DNA of 64,000 bases, from assembly GCF_020379485.1 (NCBI RefSeq), contig NC_063439.1:9092466-9156465 (forward strand), read 5' to 3'. The translations under genes and the position numbers were made by a program. The DNA comes from Brassica napus. Lineage: Eukaryota; Streptophyta; Magnoliopsida; Brassicales; Brassicaceae. Below the pieces are notes generated by a model, which had not been told where the DNA came from, made no database searches, and saw nothing but the letters and a program-made list of their open reading frames with translations. Positions 11,019-23,500 of the stretch are shown here, one piece after another; position 1 is the stretch's first letter; every line of letters begins with the position of its first letter.

Positions 11019-11991
11019 TCTATATATATAAAGAAATGTTCGCCTCTCTCCCGTGAAGCCACGTCATCAATTTGTGCGTTCTGGGAGTGACACGTGTTTC
11101 ATTTTATATTTAGGGCCAAAATAAATGAATGCAGTTAAGGGTAATTGAACCCAGCACTTCTAGCACTGATAATTTCTTTTAGAACCACTAGGCTAAAGTC
11201 AATTTTTATAAATATGTGGCCGCGAAAATACTTATTATCGTGTCAGCTGGAAGCCCAAGCTTTTTCTGCTTGTGGCCAGGGCCGACACTGAACTGACGTC
11301 AAGATGAAGATCGTGAAATTAAAAACTTTGCTCCAAACAGTTTTGCAATGTTTCCAACCTTTATAACTCGATGCATATAATCTATATCAAAATACATTTG
11401 TTGTACACGCTTTTATTAGTTTTGCTTTTAAAAGAAGGTATTTACAGTTATAAATGTTTTGTGTCAGTGAAGTAATGGTTGAAAAATCTCTATACATATG
11501 TCATTTTAAAATAACACTCAACTTCTATATATAGTCAATACATATGTCCATGTTATATTTTAGACTAAATATTTTCTCTTTTAAAAATATAGAAAACAAT
11601 TTTTTTAATCTACAAGCAAATGTTGTAGAGCAAGTATGCATTATACAAAATAATATATATTTAAAATCCATACACAAAAACATAAAAATTGTTATAGGCC
11701 TCTTTCTGACACATGCACATTCCACTATGAATAATAATTAAAAAAAAAACAGTATTGTCATCAAACTTTATCACAAATCCACATTTGTACATCTATAATT
11801 ATGAGTTGGACAATTAGTTAATTTGATACAATACCAAAGCAAGAATAATCGAAAAACAACTATACCACCGCATACTAATAAGTAAGACATAACAGATAAC
11901 CAAATTCTTGAATCTTAAAACAAATTTCGACTCGAACATTTAGTGAATATCAAATTAACTAATATCCCGCCCGTAGACGGGCCGACCCTAG
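11019..11991 (+). mobile_element. Non-autonomous Helitron
   Basis: Begins TCTATATATATAAAGAAATG at 11019 after A. It ends with a GC hairpin (CCCGT-AG-ACGGG, about 11971-11982) followed by CGACCCTAG at 11991 and T at 11992. It has no RepHel coding capacity. It carries a tRNA-like module (separate entry) on its minus strand. Confidence 0.78.
11139..11197 (-). other. tRNA-like module with Pol III A-box and B-box, inside a Helitron
   Basis: On the minus strand a good A-box match, TAGCCTAGTGG (11195-11185), is followed about 35 bp later by a B-box-like GGTTCAATTACC near 11150. This is the arrangement of an internal tRNA promoter. The acceptor stem does not pair and no anticodon arm is evident, so it is not a functional tRNA gene. 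It is better viewed as a decayed tRNA-derived or SINE-like fragment carried by the Helitron. Confidence 0.55.
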
Positions 11992-12721
11992 TTTTCCTTA
12001 AAGAATATGCTATGAAATAAGGCGACAATTATATTCTCATTCCGTCGGCAAAGTTTTTTCTCATCCCAAATGGGTCAACCCTTTGGGAATGGCTATTAGT
12101 CAATTTCTTTATTAATGTTCCTATATCATCGATACCACATAAGTTCGGCCCATATATATTAATCTCTTTTGTATTTGGCCCAGTTAAGTTTATGGTGTTT
12201 CTATATAAAGTGATGGTAGACAAGGATTGTGCTAAATTTATTCTAGATTTAAACAGAATACAGTATTTGTTAGAGCACCCGCAACGGAGGATGATGACGG
12301 ATACTTAGCACTTAATCCTAGGTTAAGATGAATAGAATAATATTATAAAAGCTAAGTAATCTAAGGATTGATCCCTAAATAAAGATTTTAAGGACTTGAT
12401 CCTTAGGGACGTGGAACTGTCTAATCGTCGGTTTACTCATCCAAAACAGAGGATCCGAAGCTTTAGCCGTCGATATTCATCCGGGAACTAAGATTGGGAG
12501 AGGGGTTTTGTTTTGGATGGTGATGGAATGTAGGATCAAAGCATCCGTGAAAGCGATAACCGAGCGTATTGGATGGGAAGGAATCATAGAACCATTGATT
12601 GGTTATTGTACGAGAGGTCTTCCATTATATGTTTGCAGGTTCTTCGATCTCCTCCCTTGTTCTTGTTCAGACAATATTAGAATACGTTTCTTGATTATGT
12701 GGTTATGGTTGAGATTTATAG
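11992..12721. other. Intergenic DNA with possible fragment upstream of a nuclease-like exon
   Basis: Mostly AT-rich spacer. A more GC-balanced part at 12270-12720 begins GAGCACCCGCAACGG, which resembles a transposon terminus, but I could not find its inverted partner. The frame 12508-12753 has no domain I recognise. A stretch around 12640-12670 (RFFDLLPC) could be a decayed exon of the same nuclease gene as the next entry. Confidence 0.4.
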
Positions 12722-12827
12722 GAGTTTTGGGTAGGCAACGAAGAGCTTGTTAGTTTGCACGAGAAGAGACTTGGAGATGCTGGTTATCTCTGTTACAAGC
12801 TTGGCCGTACCAACAATCGTGGTGACG
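12722..12827 (+). pseudogene. Orphan exon of an endonuclease/exonuclease/phosphatase-family protein
   Basis: An exon-like segment with acceptor ATAG/GAG and donor GACG/GTAAGAG encodes EFWVGNEELVSLHEKRLGD followed by AGYLCYKLGRTNNRGDG. From memory this matches the conserved exon of Arabidopsis At1g02270-like EEP-fold proteins (VGNEELV ... YKLARTNNRGDG). The rest of the catalytic domain is not visible within the window. It is either a decayed gene copy or a fragment captured by a transposon. Confidence 0.55.
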
Positions 12828-14160
12828 GTAAGAGAGTCTTTCTCTTTATCTTGTTGTTATTGCCTCTCTGTTCATGGATATGAATCAAAGGACTCCTACT
12901 CAGAGATCACTATTAGACACACCATTTTTACTAGAGTCCTTAACTATTCAAACAAAAGAAAAATATACTAAAATAATGGTAAGAGCATATGCAATGGTGG
13001 ACTCCTTCTTGGAGTCACTCGAAACTGATTTGCACAAAACCTTTTATTTCCAGTCCACAAGAAAATACATCTATTCAAATTCTCATAAATGCCTACGCAC
13101 AGATTAACTAAAATGTCGTACTCATTAGTATATATATGCTGAGTTAGTAGGACTAGGACTCCGACCACACTAGTAAAGTTGAAATCCATATATCCATCAT
13201 TATCTATATAAAAGGCATGCACAACTACATTATTTTTTCACTACATAAGGATCAGTATTTCACATTATGCTTATTTTGGATCAGAAGTTCCGAAACTAGA
13301 TTACAAATGCCATTAAACCAAGGCCGTTTACAAATTTAATATTCGCGAAAGTTAAAACGTGCTGGCATATATGTTCGTAGGCAACTACGTATGCATACAT
13401 ATGAATTGTCATATAATACGTAGATTTGTATGTATTTGTTAAACAAGTGATAATGATGGTGAAGTATGGTGCTCTTCGTGTGGCAACCACACTCGTCCCT
13501 CTTTCTTTATATTAAATCCAACTCTTTCCATTATTGTATCTCCCTATAAAACTTATTTCTTAATTAGTGCTATCCAATTCAGCAATCCAACTATTTTTAT
13601 TTATATATGTCAAGAAAAAAAACAACTTTCATATTAGTATCTAATATTAATTTGCTCTTTATGATTTTTCATTTGCAGACGGCTCTAATTGAGGTCGAAG
13701 AATCTATAGTGTGAAAAGCATCTGATTCAAATTTGATCCCCTTCATATATAAGCTAGTTGGATTGTACTGTTTAATATTTTAATTATCCATTATGTGTCC
13801 GTCTATAAGTAGTCGTGCAGTATATATTAAGGGCAAATCCCGCTTATTATTAATCCATTTGACCAATTCCTAATGGATCCCTCTTTTATTAAATGTACAT
13901 AGAACAGAAGATATAGATATGATGATGATTATCAAACAGTCGTATCAAAATATATGTATGTATTATTCATTATCACATTTGGTCAAACACTGGAAAAATC
14001 CAGTGAGTAACAAAAACTGTATGTGCGATTGAATAGGTTCATTCCTTGTCGAGAACAAAAGTACGTTCAGTTAACAGAAAGTAAAGAATGAGAGAGTTGT
14101 TTTTTATTTTCACTTTATAGGAAAAACGCTTTCACAGTTTCGTGTAGTCAAAAAAGGGAG
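12828..14160. other. Intergenic DNA, no gene recognised
   Basis: AT-rich spacer. Short open frames at 12874-13107 and on the minus strand at 12968-13222 and 13296-13490 show no recognisable family or codon bias. A phrase GAGCATATGCAATGGTGGAC at 12983 resembles a MITE end but has no inverted partner that I can find. Confidence 0.5.
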
Positions 14161-14171
14161 AAAATAAAACG

Positions 14172-14315
14172 AAAATGAATCAGCCGACAACTAATCCATA
14201 TTTTAAATAAAATTTTTCTTAGAGAAAATTTAGGAATATAAAAACAAGGGTAAAAAACAATGAATAAAATAATTTCATGTACAAGGAAAAATGAATCAGC
14301 CGACAACTAATCCAT
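14172..14315. repeat. Direct repeat of about 29 bp, plus flanking similarity
   Basis: A 29-bp sequence starting AAAATGAATCAGCCGACAAC occurs at 14172-14200 and 14287-14315. Flanking segments (TTTCRTGTAGTCAAAAAAG, AAAATTTAGGAATATAARAAC and CAATGAATAAAATAATTT) are also repeated in shuffled order between 14130 and 14395. This suggests a local segmental duplication or slipped repair. Confidence 0.7.
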
Positions 14316-14395
14316 ACAGTTTCATGTAGTCAAAAAAGCCTTACACGGGAAAATTTAGGAATATAAGAACAATGAATAAAATAATTTTAGCATTA

Positions 14396-14657
14396 GAGCA
14401 TCTTTAACGCTAGGTTCTTAAGATAAGTTTTCAAAATAAAATAAAGTAAATAATAAAAAGGTACGAAAGAGAAAGGAGAACGGTTCTAAAACAACCACCG
14501 TAAGCGATGGTTTCGAAACATACATACATATACATATGTGTCAGTTGGTTATTGGTTTTACTTTTTACAAGAAAATAAAAAGTAAATAAAATATTATAAT
14601 ATTAATATTTTTTCTTCTTTTGGTAACTCTTATTGGTTCCTAACGTTAAAGATGTTC
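14396..14657. mobile_element. Harbinger-type MITE
   Basis: A 262-bp element with ends GAGCATCTTTAACGCTAGG and, inverted, GAACATCTTTAACGTTAGG. It is flanked by TTA at 14393-14395 and 14658-14660. Noncoding. Related at its termini to the 2081-2316 and 30250-30495 elements. Confidence 0.88.
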
Positions 14658-14660
14658 TTA

Positions 14661-16120
14661 GTTTTTATTTACTAAGAGATAAGAAAATCTGAAAATTTTA
14701 TTAATTTCTTCATTTTATATTACTTGCAAATGAATTAACTATCCGTCAAATTAATTTTCAGTTGATTTTAGGAAATAAATTAAGTTAATCATTTTCTAAA
14801 TTTGAATATGGTGTTTTGAGTCAATATGTGATAAATACAGTTGCCAAAAGATACCTTATGCGGTTCTGTGCTAAACTGGTAGTATAAAGAAGTCAAGAAA
14901 AAACTATATAATTAAAAGTTTAAGAAACTTAATTGTAGGCAACAGGCTTTGTAGACCACTAGGTCATTGTTTGAGAAATTGAGAAATTTCAGTTTTACTT
15001 TATTTTGTATCTTTTTCTTCTGAAGAAGGCATATATATGCATGGCTTTATATCATGAAGACGACAGAACAGCTTCATATTGTAGGTATGTAACTGCCCCT
15101 TTCGGTCTTACTCAGATTGTTTATTTACTTTGGCCGTAACCCACCCAAAAAACAAATGTGTGTGGTTTCACATTTATTTCCTTCTTTCCCGTTTTATTTC
15201 AATTATTTATAAGTGTTATGTTTTTTGGTAGAAAAGTATAATGTTCCTTTTAAAAAATAAGTTTCAAATGAAATCGATTTTTCGGGTATATTGATACCAA
15301 GTATCGATCGGTATGCTTTAACTTTACCGATCGCGCGTACGCGGAAATCCACTTTAATTCTCTTTCTAAACTTGATTTGTTCGTTTCAAACATGTAATCA
15401 TAGTGTAAAGACGATTAAAACTTTGCTATTTTCAATATTCTAAGCTTTTCGAAAAAGATAGAATGCTAAGGTGTTTACTTGTTCCGCTACAATTCATCAT
15501 TTTACGCTAGTTTTAACGATCAAAGTCTATGCATATAAAGTTATAAACGGTGAGAATAAACATATAAATAGTAAAAGTTAAAGTTAAAGTATCGTTATAA
15601 ATTTATTTACACACACATTTTTGAAAACCCCATTTTCTATTTGAATTCTTACACAATTTTCGTCGGTGTAAAAGTTGGTCTAGCCGTGACAAATGAACTT
15701 AGTTTGGTAGTTAGATAAAACTTTGTTTCTTTTGTTAAATGGCAAGTAAAATCAAGTTTAGAAAATTGTTGATTAAGGAAAACAAATTCACGAGTAAAGT
15801 AAACAGGCAGGTGTTAATTAGTCACATTGTATCCAGTCGTAAATTTACTTCCTTACTGGTGATATTGCTCCTCCACATAAATGTAGTAGTCAAACTTTAT
15901 GTTTTGGTAAATAAAACTCATTAAAAAAATTATTAGTAATTAATGACAGCAAATTCGTTAATAAGATGAAACAGTTGGCGTTTGATATTCAGTCCACGTT
16001 TGATCGAATCTAGTTAAATGTATTTCCATTAGTGGTGATGATGGTCCACTTAATCGTCGACTCTACTCCAGTACATAACTTCTTTAAAAAAAAAAGAATT
16101 AAAGTTTTACACAAAACCTC
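14661..16120. other. Intergenic DNA upstream of the VIT-like gene
   Basis: No gene recognised. The 61-codon frame at 15739-15924 has no recognisable domain. The last few hundred bases should contain the promoter of the transporter gene, but apart from the TATA-like site below I can name no specific element. Confidence 0.5.
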
Positions 16121-16122
16121 TC

Positions 16123-16130
16123 CATAAATA
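16123..16130 (+). promoter_or_regulatory. Candidate TATA box of the VIT-like gene
   Basis: CATAAATA lies about 100 bp upstream of the ATG at 16232, a normal distance for a plant TATA box plus a leader of about 70-80 bases. Position and sequence are the only evidence. Confidence 0.45.
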
Positions 16131-16231
16131 TAACTCATCTAGGCGTGTGTCCTCCACACTTCATCAAACATTCTCTATCTTCTCATTTCAACCTACAAAA
16201 GAAAATAAAAACCAAATCAAAAGATTTAACT

Positions 16232-16837
16232 ATGGAGTCCCATAACGTGAACAACAGCTTGAACATAGACATGGAGAAAGATCAAGAAAAGGCTTTCGAT
16301 TACTCCAAACGAGCTCAATGGCTACGAGCTGCCGTGCTTGGTGCCAACGACGGTCTTGTCACGACGGCTTCGCTTATGATGGGTGTCGGTGCGATTAAGC
16401 CAGACGTCAAAACCATGGTTCTAACCGGTTTCGCGGGTTTAGTTGCCGGAGCTTGTAGCATGGCGATCGGAGAGTTTGTCTCGGTTTACTCTCAGTACGA
16501 CATAGAGGTGGCTCAGATGAAGAGAGATAACGGAGGAGTGATAGACAAAGAGAAGCTTCCGAGCCCTATAAAAGCGGCTACTGCGTCTGCGTTAGCGTTT
16601 TCTATAGGAGCGATTGTGCCTTTATTGGCGGCTGCGTTTGTGAAAACGTATAATGTGAGGATTGGAGTGATTGTGTCGGCGGTGACGTTGGCTTTGGTTA
16701 TGTTTGGGTGGTTAGGAGCGGTTTTGGGGAAAGCACCGGTGGTTAAGTCGTCGGCTAGGGTTCTGATTGGAGGATGGTTAGCTATGGCGGTTACGTATGG
16801 CTTGACCAAACTGGTTGGATCACATGGTATGTCATAG
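16232..16837 (+). CDS. VTL1: Vacuolar iron transporter-like protein (VTL/nodulin-21-like)
   Basis: Single-exon gene for 201 residues, the usual length of plant VTL proteins. The start chosen is the ATG at 16232 (MESHNVNNSLNIDMEKDQEK), not an upstream in-frame ATG in the leader. The sequence shows the VIT1/CCC1 family: RAQWLRAAVLGANDGLVTTASLMMGVGA (TM1, with the conserved GANDG), LTGFAGLVAGACSMAIGEFVSVYSQYD (TM2), then three hydrophobic segments near residues 110-195. It lacks the long cytoplasmic metal-binding insert of true VIT1, as VTLs do. VTLs are thought to move iron (or manganese) into the vacuole and many are repressed by iron deficiency in roots. From position next to mTERF/SEC5/LSM3 it is probably the At1g21140 (VTL1) orthologue. 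No defects seen. Confidence 0.93.
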   Translation: MESHNVNNSLNIDMEKDQEKAFDYSKRAQWLRAAVLGANDGLVTTASLMMGVGAIKPDVKTMVLTGFAGLVAGACSMAIGEFVSVYSQYDIEVAQMKRDNGGVIDKEKLPSPIKAATASALAFSIGAIVPLLAAAFVKTYNVRIGVIVSAVTLALVMFGWLGAVLGKAPVVKSSARVLIGGWLAMAVTYGLTKLVGSHGMS

Positions 16838-17051
16838 TTTGTGTGTATTACATACGTGACCCAACACTTCTTCGTGTTTCATGCAACACAATTTAAGCGG
16901 TTACGTTTTTTTTTTCTGCTTTGTCGTATAAGAAACTTTGGAATATATATCTCATAGAGAAGAAACTTTGGAATGTATGGATTCGTGACTTGGTTTTTAG
17001 ATTTATGTAAGCAAATGTGTGATATAAACCTGTCAAATGGCGTGTGATAAA

Positions 17052-19254
17052 TCAATACTATTAAATTAGTAACATGTCCTATTGATAATAGTTGAGTTCA
17101 ACTTAAAATATAACTGCATTTAAAATCAATATTACATGTTTAAATATTAAAACTACCTTAATCTACATATTATGAAATGGTTATTAAACTAACTTCCCCT
17201 TTAATTCCTATATTCTCTTGACCATCACTCTTATCAATACTAATTAATTAAAATCCATGGTTACATTCCAGATTTTGTATATTTGATGAACATACCAAAG
17301 TATCACTCGGTTGAATCTGTAATCATTTCTAGGTTCTGTAACTAATTAAAAAAATAGTTAATTGTCTCAAAATCACTCTCCAATTAACCTATATAGAATA
17401 TCCAAATTTTTAAAAGTCACGTCTACCGTATTCTAAAACAAGATTTAGAATTCACGGTTACATAATATATTTGAACGGGTGGAAGAATATGACCATAATA
17501 TTGAAATATATATATATACATATATATATATTTAATATATGTGTGTGTGTTCAGAATTCAGATGCTCACTTGATTCGGTGTAATGTTGAGGCCTGAAAAA
17601 CTGGACAACAAAACCATAATTGTAATATTTATAACACCTTTGAAAAATACGATATTTTTCAAATGAAATACTTCTACATAAAAAAAAAGTTTATTGCCAA
17701 AGTATACTATTTTGTACTTGATAAATTTCTCTATATATTACTATTTCAAGTGTTCAATAATATCTTACAATTATCAAAAAAATAACTTTTAAATCTAAAA
17801 TAAAAAATATAATCTTATAATAGGTTATTAATATTTCATATCAAATAATTAATTTTTATATATTACCATTTTCTCTTTTTTGAATGACATCATAACAATT
17901 TCATCAAAATCTACAGAATCACAAATTTATTCAATTTTATGTAATTTACCGAAGACCATATTAACCCATATATATATATAAATATTTAACAGAATATATT
18001 AAAATTTATTTATCAAGTATTTTTCAAAAACTTGTGTTCGGTTTTCAGTGCGGGTTGGGTTTTATATTTGTTTTCTGATATAACACTTTAAGAATCACTC
18101 GAGTATATGGGTCAGACCCAGTGTTTTGAAACCCGACCCGGACCCGCGGTTAAACCGGTAAATCCGGTGACCCAGAAAAAATCCGGTTTGGGTTTTGTGA
18201 ATAATCCAATATTTAGAAATCCGCAAAAATTCGCAAAAACCCGGTAAAACCCGGAACTCGGTACCGGTTGAACCACGGTCGAACCAATAAATAACTTTTT
18301 ACTTTTTTTTTTTAGTTTTTAATTATATTTTTAGATTATGTTTTATATTCTAAGTTTCCAATTAAGAAGTAACGTTTTTTTTTCAGTTTTATATTTGTGT
18401 GTTTTTAGATTTTGATGAAGATTTTACTATGTCACCTAGAAAAAATAAAGTGAACGATGGTAGAGAGAGCCAAAATTAATTGATGTGATTTGGTGTTAGT
18501 TTATTTCTGTTATTGATAATTTATTACAATGATCTTTTAGTTTGGTTTATTTTGTATTTGTAATTTAATTTATTATTCACATTAGGCATCTAAATATTTA
18601 AATATTTAGAAATTTTATGTTTGGATTTATTTTAGATGTCATAACTCTTACGTTGGTAGGGAAAATTTTAAATAGTCTAAACTATTTTTTTGATATTTTG
18701 TATGTCAAATGAAAATAAAAATATAAAAACTAAAGTTAAGTATTTTCTAAATGTTTTAAACATAAAATATATACATATCCAAACTATTATTTTATGTTTT
18801 AAAAATATTTAGAAAATATTAAACTTTAGTTTCTATATTTTTATTTACATAGCTGATATATTATTATATAATAAAATTAATTCATTTATCAAGCCGCGGT
18901 TCACCCGTGGTCGAACCAATGACCCAGCAACCCGGTAAGTCGTCCGGTTCAGTGTCTGGGTCGGATTTAAAAACATTGGTCAGACCTAAAGAGTATGAGA
19001 CTTTGATTTTTGGGTTGATTCCGAATCGGATTTTTTGAGTACGAATATTTTCGACGAATTATGTTAGGTAACTACTAAGAAAATATAATATGTTGCAAAC
19101 TTTAAAAATAAAGTGTAAAAATAATTTCTGAAATGCAAATGGCACAAGTGTACTGTTATGCAATTATTGACATATTTAATATAATTACTAAAAATTATAT
19201 TAATATGTAAAATAAAAAATATACCCGCCTTTTTAAGGGCGAGTCAGAATCTAG
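17052..19254 (+). mobile_element. Non-autonomous Helitron interrupted by a hAT element
   Basis: Starts TCAATACTATTAAATTAG after A (17051). It ends with a hairpin-like CGCCTTTTTAAGGGCG followed by AGTCAGAATCTAG at 19254 and T at 19255. Without the hAT insertion (18119-18978 plus 8-bp duplication) it is about 1.3 kb. Its interior resembles the Helitron at 9941-10978. It includes an AT dinucleotide run with a short GT run at about 17508-17550. The 5' end is the less certain boundary. Confidence 0.62.
18119..18978. mobile_element. Non-autonomous hAT element
   Basis: An 860-bp element with ends CAGTGTTTTGAAACCCGACC and, inverted, CAATGTTTTTAAATCCGACC. It is flanked by a perfect 8-bp target duplication GTCAGACC (18111-18118, 18979-18986). 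Subterminal regions are rich in CCGGT/ACCGG motifs. No coding capacity. Confidence 0.92.
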
Positions 19255-19447
19255 TTATACGTTGAGACTTAAACACTTGCAGCTCTAGTTATCAACACAC
19301 GGAAAAATTTCCGTAAAACTTTCTTCCATCCCGTTTGGTTTTATTCGAAAAATTCGGTTAAGTGTAAGTTTATGGATCAAAGCAGAAATAATATTAATTT
19401 ATATACACTAAGATGCAAGCGGAATCATACACGAGTAAAATTTTGAA

Positions 19448-20377
19448 TCTATCCCTATACATTATCTAAGAAGTGATTTGGTTATGTGTCATCATGATAT
19501 TTATTTTCACAAAATAAAGATAACATGATTTCGAAAAAGATGACATGACATCATATTAATTATGACATGAACAGTTTTATTTATATAAATTCATGTTTTT
19601 GGTAAGTTTTCTAAAATATGGTAATAATTTATATAGCATTATTAACATTAATAAAAGTAAACTAATATTATATTATAAATATAATAGTATCTGCACACCT
19701 AAAAATATAAAAAAAATTCATAAATATTATTTGAGAAGGAATTTTTGTTATATGTCGTCATCCCATTTATTCTCACAAAAAATGACATAACTTCTAAAAA
19801 ATATGACATGGCTTAATGTGATTCACAATTTCATCGATGTAAATTTATATTTTTTATAAGTTTTCTAAAATATGATTATAATGAATATATCATTATTAGC
19901 CAAGACATAAATATTAATAATGAGATATGTTTACAATTTTAACCAACATCAATTAAATGGAGTAAAAATAATTTAATTTTCTATCAATTTATTCACGTTT
20001 AGTCGTGATAAAATATGTAAGTTGAAAGATTGACTGTTGATTTACTAGATTCATTACTAGATGATTTCTATCAGTTTAATGTATCTTAACACAAATAAAA
20101 ATCATATTTACTACATTGAGATAACAAAATAAATACAGCCATTGAATTTAATATAATTGTTATTTTTTTTTAGAAAATACAAATTAAACGTTTATTGAAT
20201 TCAACTAAATATAAATAAATTTATACTGAAATAGTTAAAATTACAAATAATTATTTATAGCTTTAATTTTTAAACCAGTAAAATTAAAGTCTAAAAATTA
20301 ATTATATTTAATATTTATTAAACAAAATTATCATTTTGAAAATTGTTATAAATGTGCAATGCTCAGGATCCTCCTAG
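19448..20377 (+). mobile_element. Non-autonomous Helitron with an internal duplication
   Basis: Starts TCTATCCCTATACATTATC after A. It ends CTCAGGATCCTCCTAG at 20377 before T; the AGGATCCT palindrome provides the short 3' hairpin. A segment of about 240 bp near the 5' end (from 19448) is repeated in diverged form from about 19690 (TTTTCTAAAATATG and neighbours appear in both). Confidence 0.72.
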
Positions 20378-20390
20378 TTAGACTTACATA

Positions 20391-20533
20391 TGTAGAATAA
20401 TGTAAACTCAACTTTCTTGTTGACTTAGGTTAAACGTTACATCGTATATATACGCATCAACATAGGAAAACATATGGTAATTATCCTAAAGGAATAATGG
20501 AAATATGTCATTATCTTAACATGACTCCTAATA
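20391..20533 (-). repeat. 3' LTR of the copia element
   Basis: 143 bp, identical to 25131-25273. It begins on + with TGTAGAATAATGTAAACTC and ends ACTCCTAATA. It contains TATATATA at about 20445-20452. Confidence 0.95.
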
Positions 20534-20544
20534 CTCCCCCTCAA
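20534..20544 (-). promoter_or_regulatory. Polypurine tract of the copia element
   Basis: On the minus strand TTGAGGGGGAG lies directly before the 3' LTR, as expected for the plus-strand primer. It overlaps the stop codon of the polyprotein frame (20541-20543). Confidence 0.85.
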
Positions 20545-23500
20545 GTTGGAGAGTGTAAAGTTTGAACTCCCAACTTGGACAATAGGAACTCAAACTGTGG
20601 ACGTCCCAAGGCTTTGGTTAAGATATCAGCTAGTTGATCCTTAGTTCGAACATGACGCATAGAGATGAGTCCAGCTTTAACTGCGTCACGTACACTGTGA
20701 CAATCACGCTCTATATGTTTAGTTCTTTCATGAAAAACTGGATTGGACGCTATGTGAATCGCGGCTTGACTGTCACAGTAGAAAGGAACCGGTTGAGGTA
20801 CTGTGACACCGAGGTCTGTGAGAAGTGGCACGATCCATTTGAGCTCGCGATTAGCAGATGCCATTGAACGATATTCGGCCTCTGCTGATGAGTGTGAAAC
20901 TGTATCTTGCTTCTTGGTTTTCCATGAGATTGGTGATCCACCAAGCATTACCACACATGAGCTTAAAGACCGGCGAGAAGTAGGACAAGAAGACCAGTCT
21001 GCGTCACAATAAACAGATAACTCTAGGTTGGCATCGGCGCGGAGAAGAATACCCTGATCAGGTGATCCTTTAAGAAAACGAACAACTCGTAAAGCTGCGT
21101 CCCAATGTGCTTGAAGCGGTTTCTGCATAAACTGGGACAGCAAGTGAATCGAGTAACATAACTCAGGTCTAGAGATGGATAAGTAAACCAGTCTCCCAAT
21201 AACCGACGATACTGACTTGGGTCAGCAAACAACGGTCCATCAGCAGCGGCGAGCTGGTGGTTTTGTTCCATAGGCGTGAGTGCAGGCTTGCAACCCAGTA
21301 GTCCTGTTTCGGCCACAATGTCAAGAATATACTTGCGCTGTGACAAAAAAATTCCATCTTCTGACCGAGCAACTTCAATTCCTAGAAAATATTTCAACTT
21401 TCCCAAATCCTTCATACGAAAGCATTGGCTTAAGTAAGCTTTGAACTTGATTAATCTTGGAAGATCATTACTTGCTATGACAAGATCGTCAACATAGACT
21501 AATACTTTGATCTCACAGTCATCTTTGGTATAGGAGAACAAAGAATAGTCGGAGTAGGATTGTGTAAAACCAAACTTGATGAGTGCCTGAGACAACTTTG
21601 CAAACCAGCAGCGAGGTGCTTGACGAAGACCATACAGTGACTTGCGTAGGCGACACACTTTGTTCGGATCAGAGTTAGTGAACCCTGGCGGAAGCTTCAT
21701 ATACACTTCTTCTTCAAGATCTCCATGAAGAAAAGCGTTGTGAACATCCATTTGATGAATTTCCCACTTCTTAGCTGCAACAATACGGAGAAGACTGCGA
21801 ACCGTGGTCATCTTAACCACTGGTGCGAATGTTTCTTTAAAATCTTCGCCTTCGATTTGTTTGTTACCTAAAACAACAAGTCGTGCTTTGTGTCTCTCAA
21901 CTGTTCCATCTGCATTATATTTGATTTTGAAAATCCATTGACATCCAATAGCAACTTTTCCTGGAGGAAGATCGGTGATATCCCATGTTTCTTGATCCTC
22001 AAGGGCGACTACTTCATTAGTGACTGCATCACGCCAAACTTTGTCTTTCATGGCAACAGCAAATCGTTTGGGTTCATCACCCGCAGTGACTGCTGCAACA
22101 AAAGCTTGATGCGACGGAGAAAAACGAACATCAGTGAGATATTCTACTAAAGGATACGGTGTTTTACCTGAGACTGTTTCCGAGGACTGCAGAGCGGTAC
22201 TTTGTTGAGCGAGTGGGGTATTTCGAAGACAGACGGTAGTGTAAGCGATGTAGTCCTTTAGTTTGGCTGGAGGTGCTTTAGCTCGCTGACCACGACCAAG
22301 CTGTTCTGGAGTAGTCTGTGGCTGAGCAATGGGTTCAGACTGGTTGTCTGTAACAACTGGGTGTGTGACAACAGGAACAGGGTTAATGGTTTCAGAATGA
22401 TCTTCCGAAGCCATAAGATCAGGGACTGAGACTTGAGTGTCAGCGGAAGACAAGACTGGAGTAGGCACTGTAGTAGAAGTCTCATTATTGTCAGCTACTG
22501 GTGATTCAACTGCAGGAGCGGCAACATCAGAACTCCCCCTGTCGTTGGAACCGATAATTGGTTCTAGCTCCCAATCATCATCTGGTGATTCAACTGTAGG
22601 ACTTATAGGTGATTTGTGTTCCATAGAGTTCTTCGAGACAGTGATGAAAGGGAACTCATCTTCATGAAACACGACATCACGGCTGATCAAGAACTCTTCT
22701 TTGTCAAGATCGAAGACTTTCCAGCCTTTTTGTGCGAATGGATACCCGACAAAAATGCAACGCCGACTGCGAGGTCCAAATTTATCTTTATCTCTAGAGC
22801 GAAGGTGTGTGTAGCATAGGCTACCGAAGACTCGCAGCTTGTCGTATAGAGGTTTGTTCCCGTGTAACAACTCGTATGGAGACCGGTTTTGAAGAACTTT
22901 CGTCGGAGTTCGGTTGATAACATGTGCTGCAGTCATGACCGCTTCACCCCAAAACTTAACTGGTAATCCAGCTTGAAATAGCAAGGATCGCGATACATTC
23001 AGAATATGTCTGTGCTTCCTTTCGACACGTCCATTTTGCTGAGGTGTTCCAACACACGAGGTCTGATGTATGACACCATTCTCTCTGAAATATCGTGCTA
23101 GACAAGTAAACTCTGTTCCATTGTCGGACCTGACAATTTTGACAGAATTTCCAAACTGTTTTTCGGCCATCTTCAAGAAATTCTGAAGTACTGTTTTGAC
23201 TTCTGATTTTTCGAGCAGAAGATACGTCCAGACGGCTCGTGAGTAATCATCTACTATGGTGAGAAAATAAGCAGCTCCAGTAGAGGACTTAATTCTATAA
23301 GGTCCCCAAACATCGCAATGAATCATAGCAAAACTCTCAGTTGTTTTATTGAAACTATCAGGAAAAATTTCTCTTGTTTGCTTCGCCCTAAAACAAGTGT
23401 CGCAGGGACTAGGAGAAGCTTGTTTATTCGAAAAATCAAAAGGTAAAGAAGATAAAGCTGAAAACGATGGATGTCCTAGCCTCTGGTGCCAACGTAACTG

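Noticed and set aside
11139..11197. A genuine tRNA gene
   Set aside because: A- and B-boxes are present but the acceptor, D and anticodon stems do not pair; kept only as a tRNA-like module.
12270..12530. MITE starting GAGCACCCGCAACGG
   Set aside because: No inverted partner or target duplication could be found downstream.
15739..15924. 61-codon plus-strand frame upstream of the VIT-like gene
   Set aside because: No homology I recognise, no promoter or splice context, length expected by chance.
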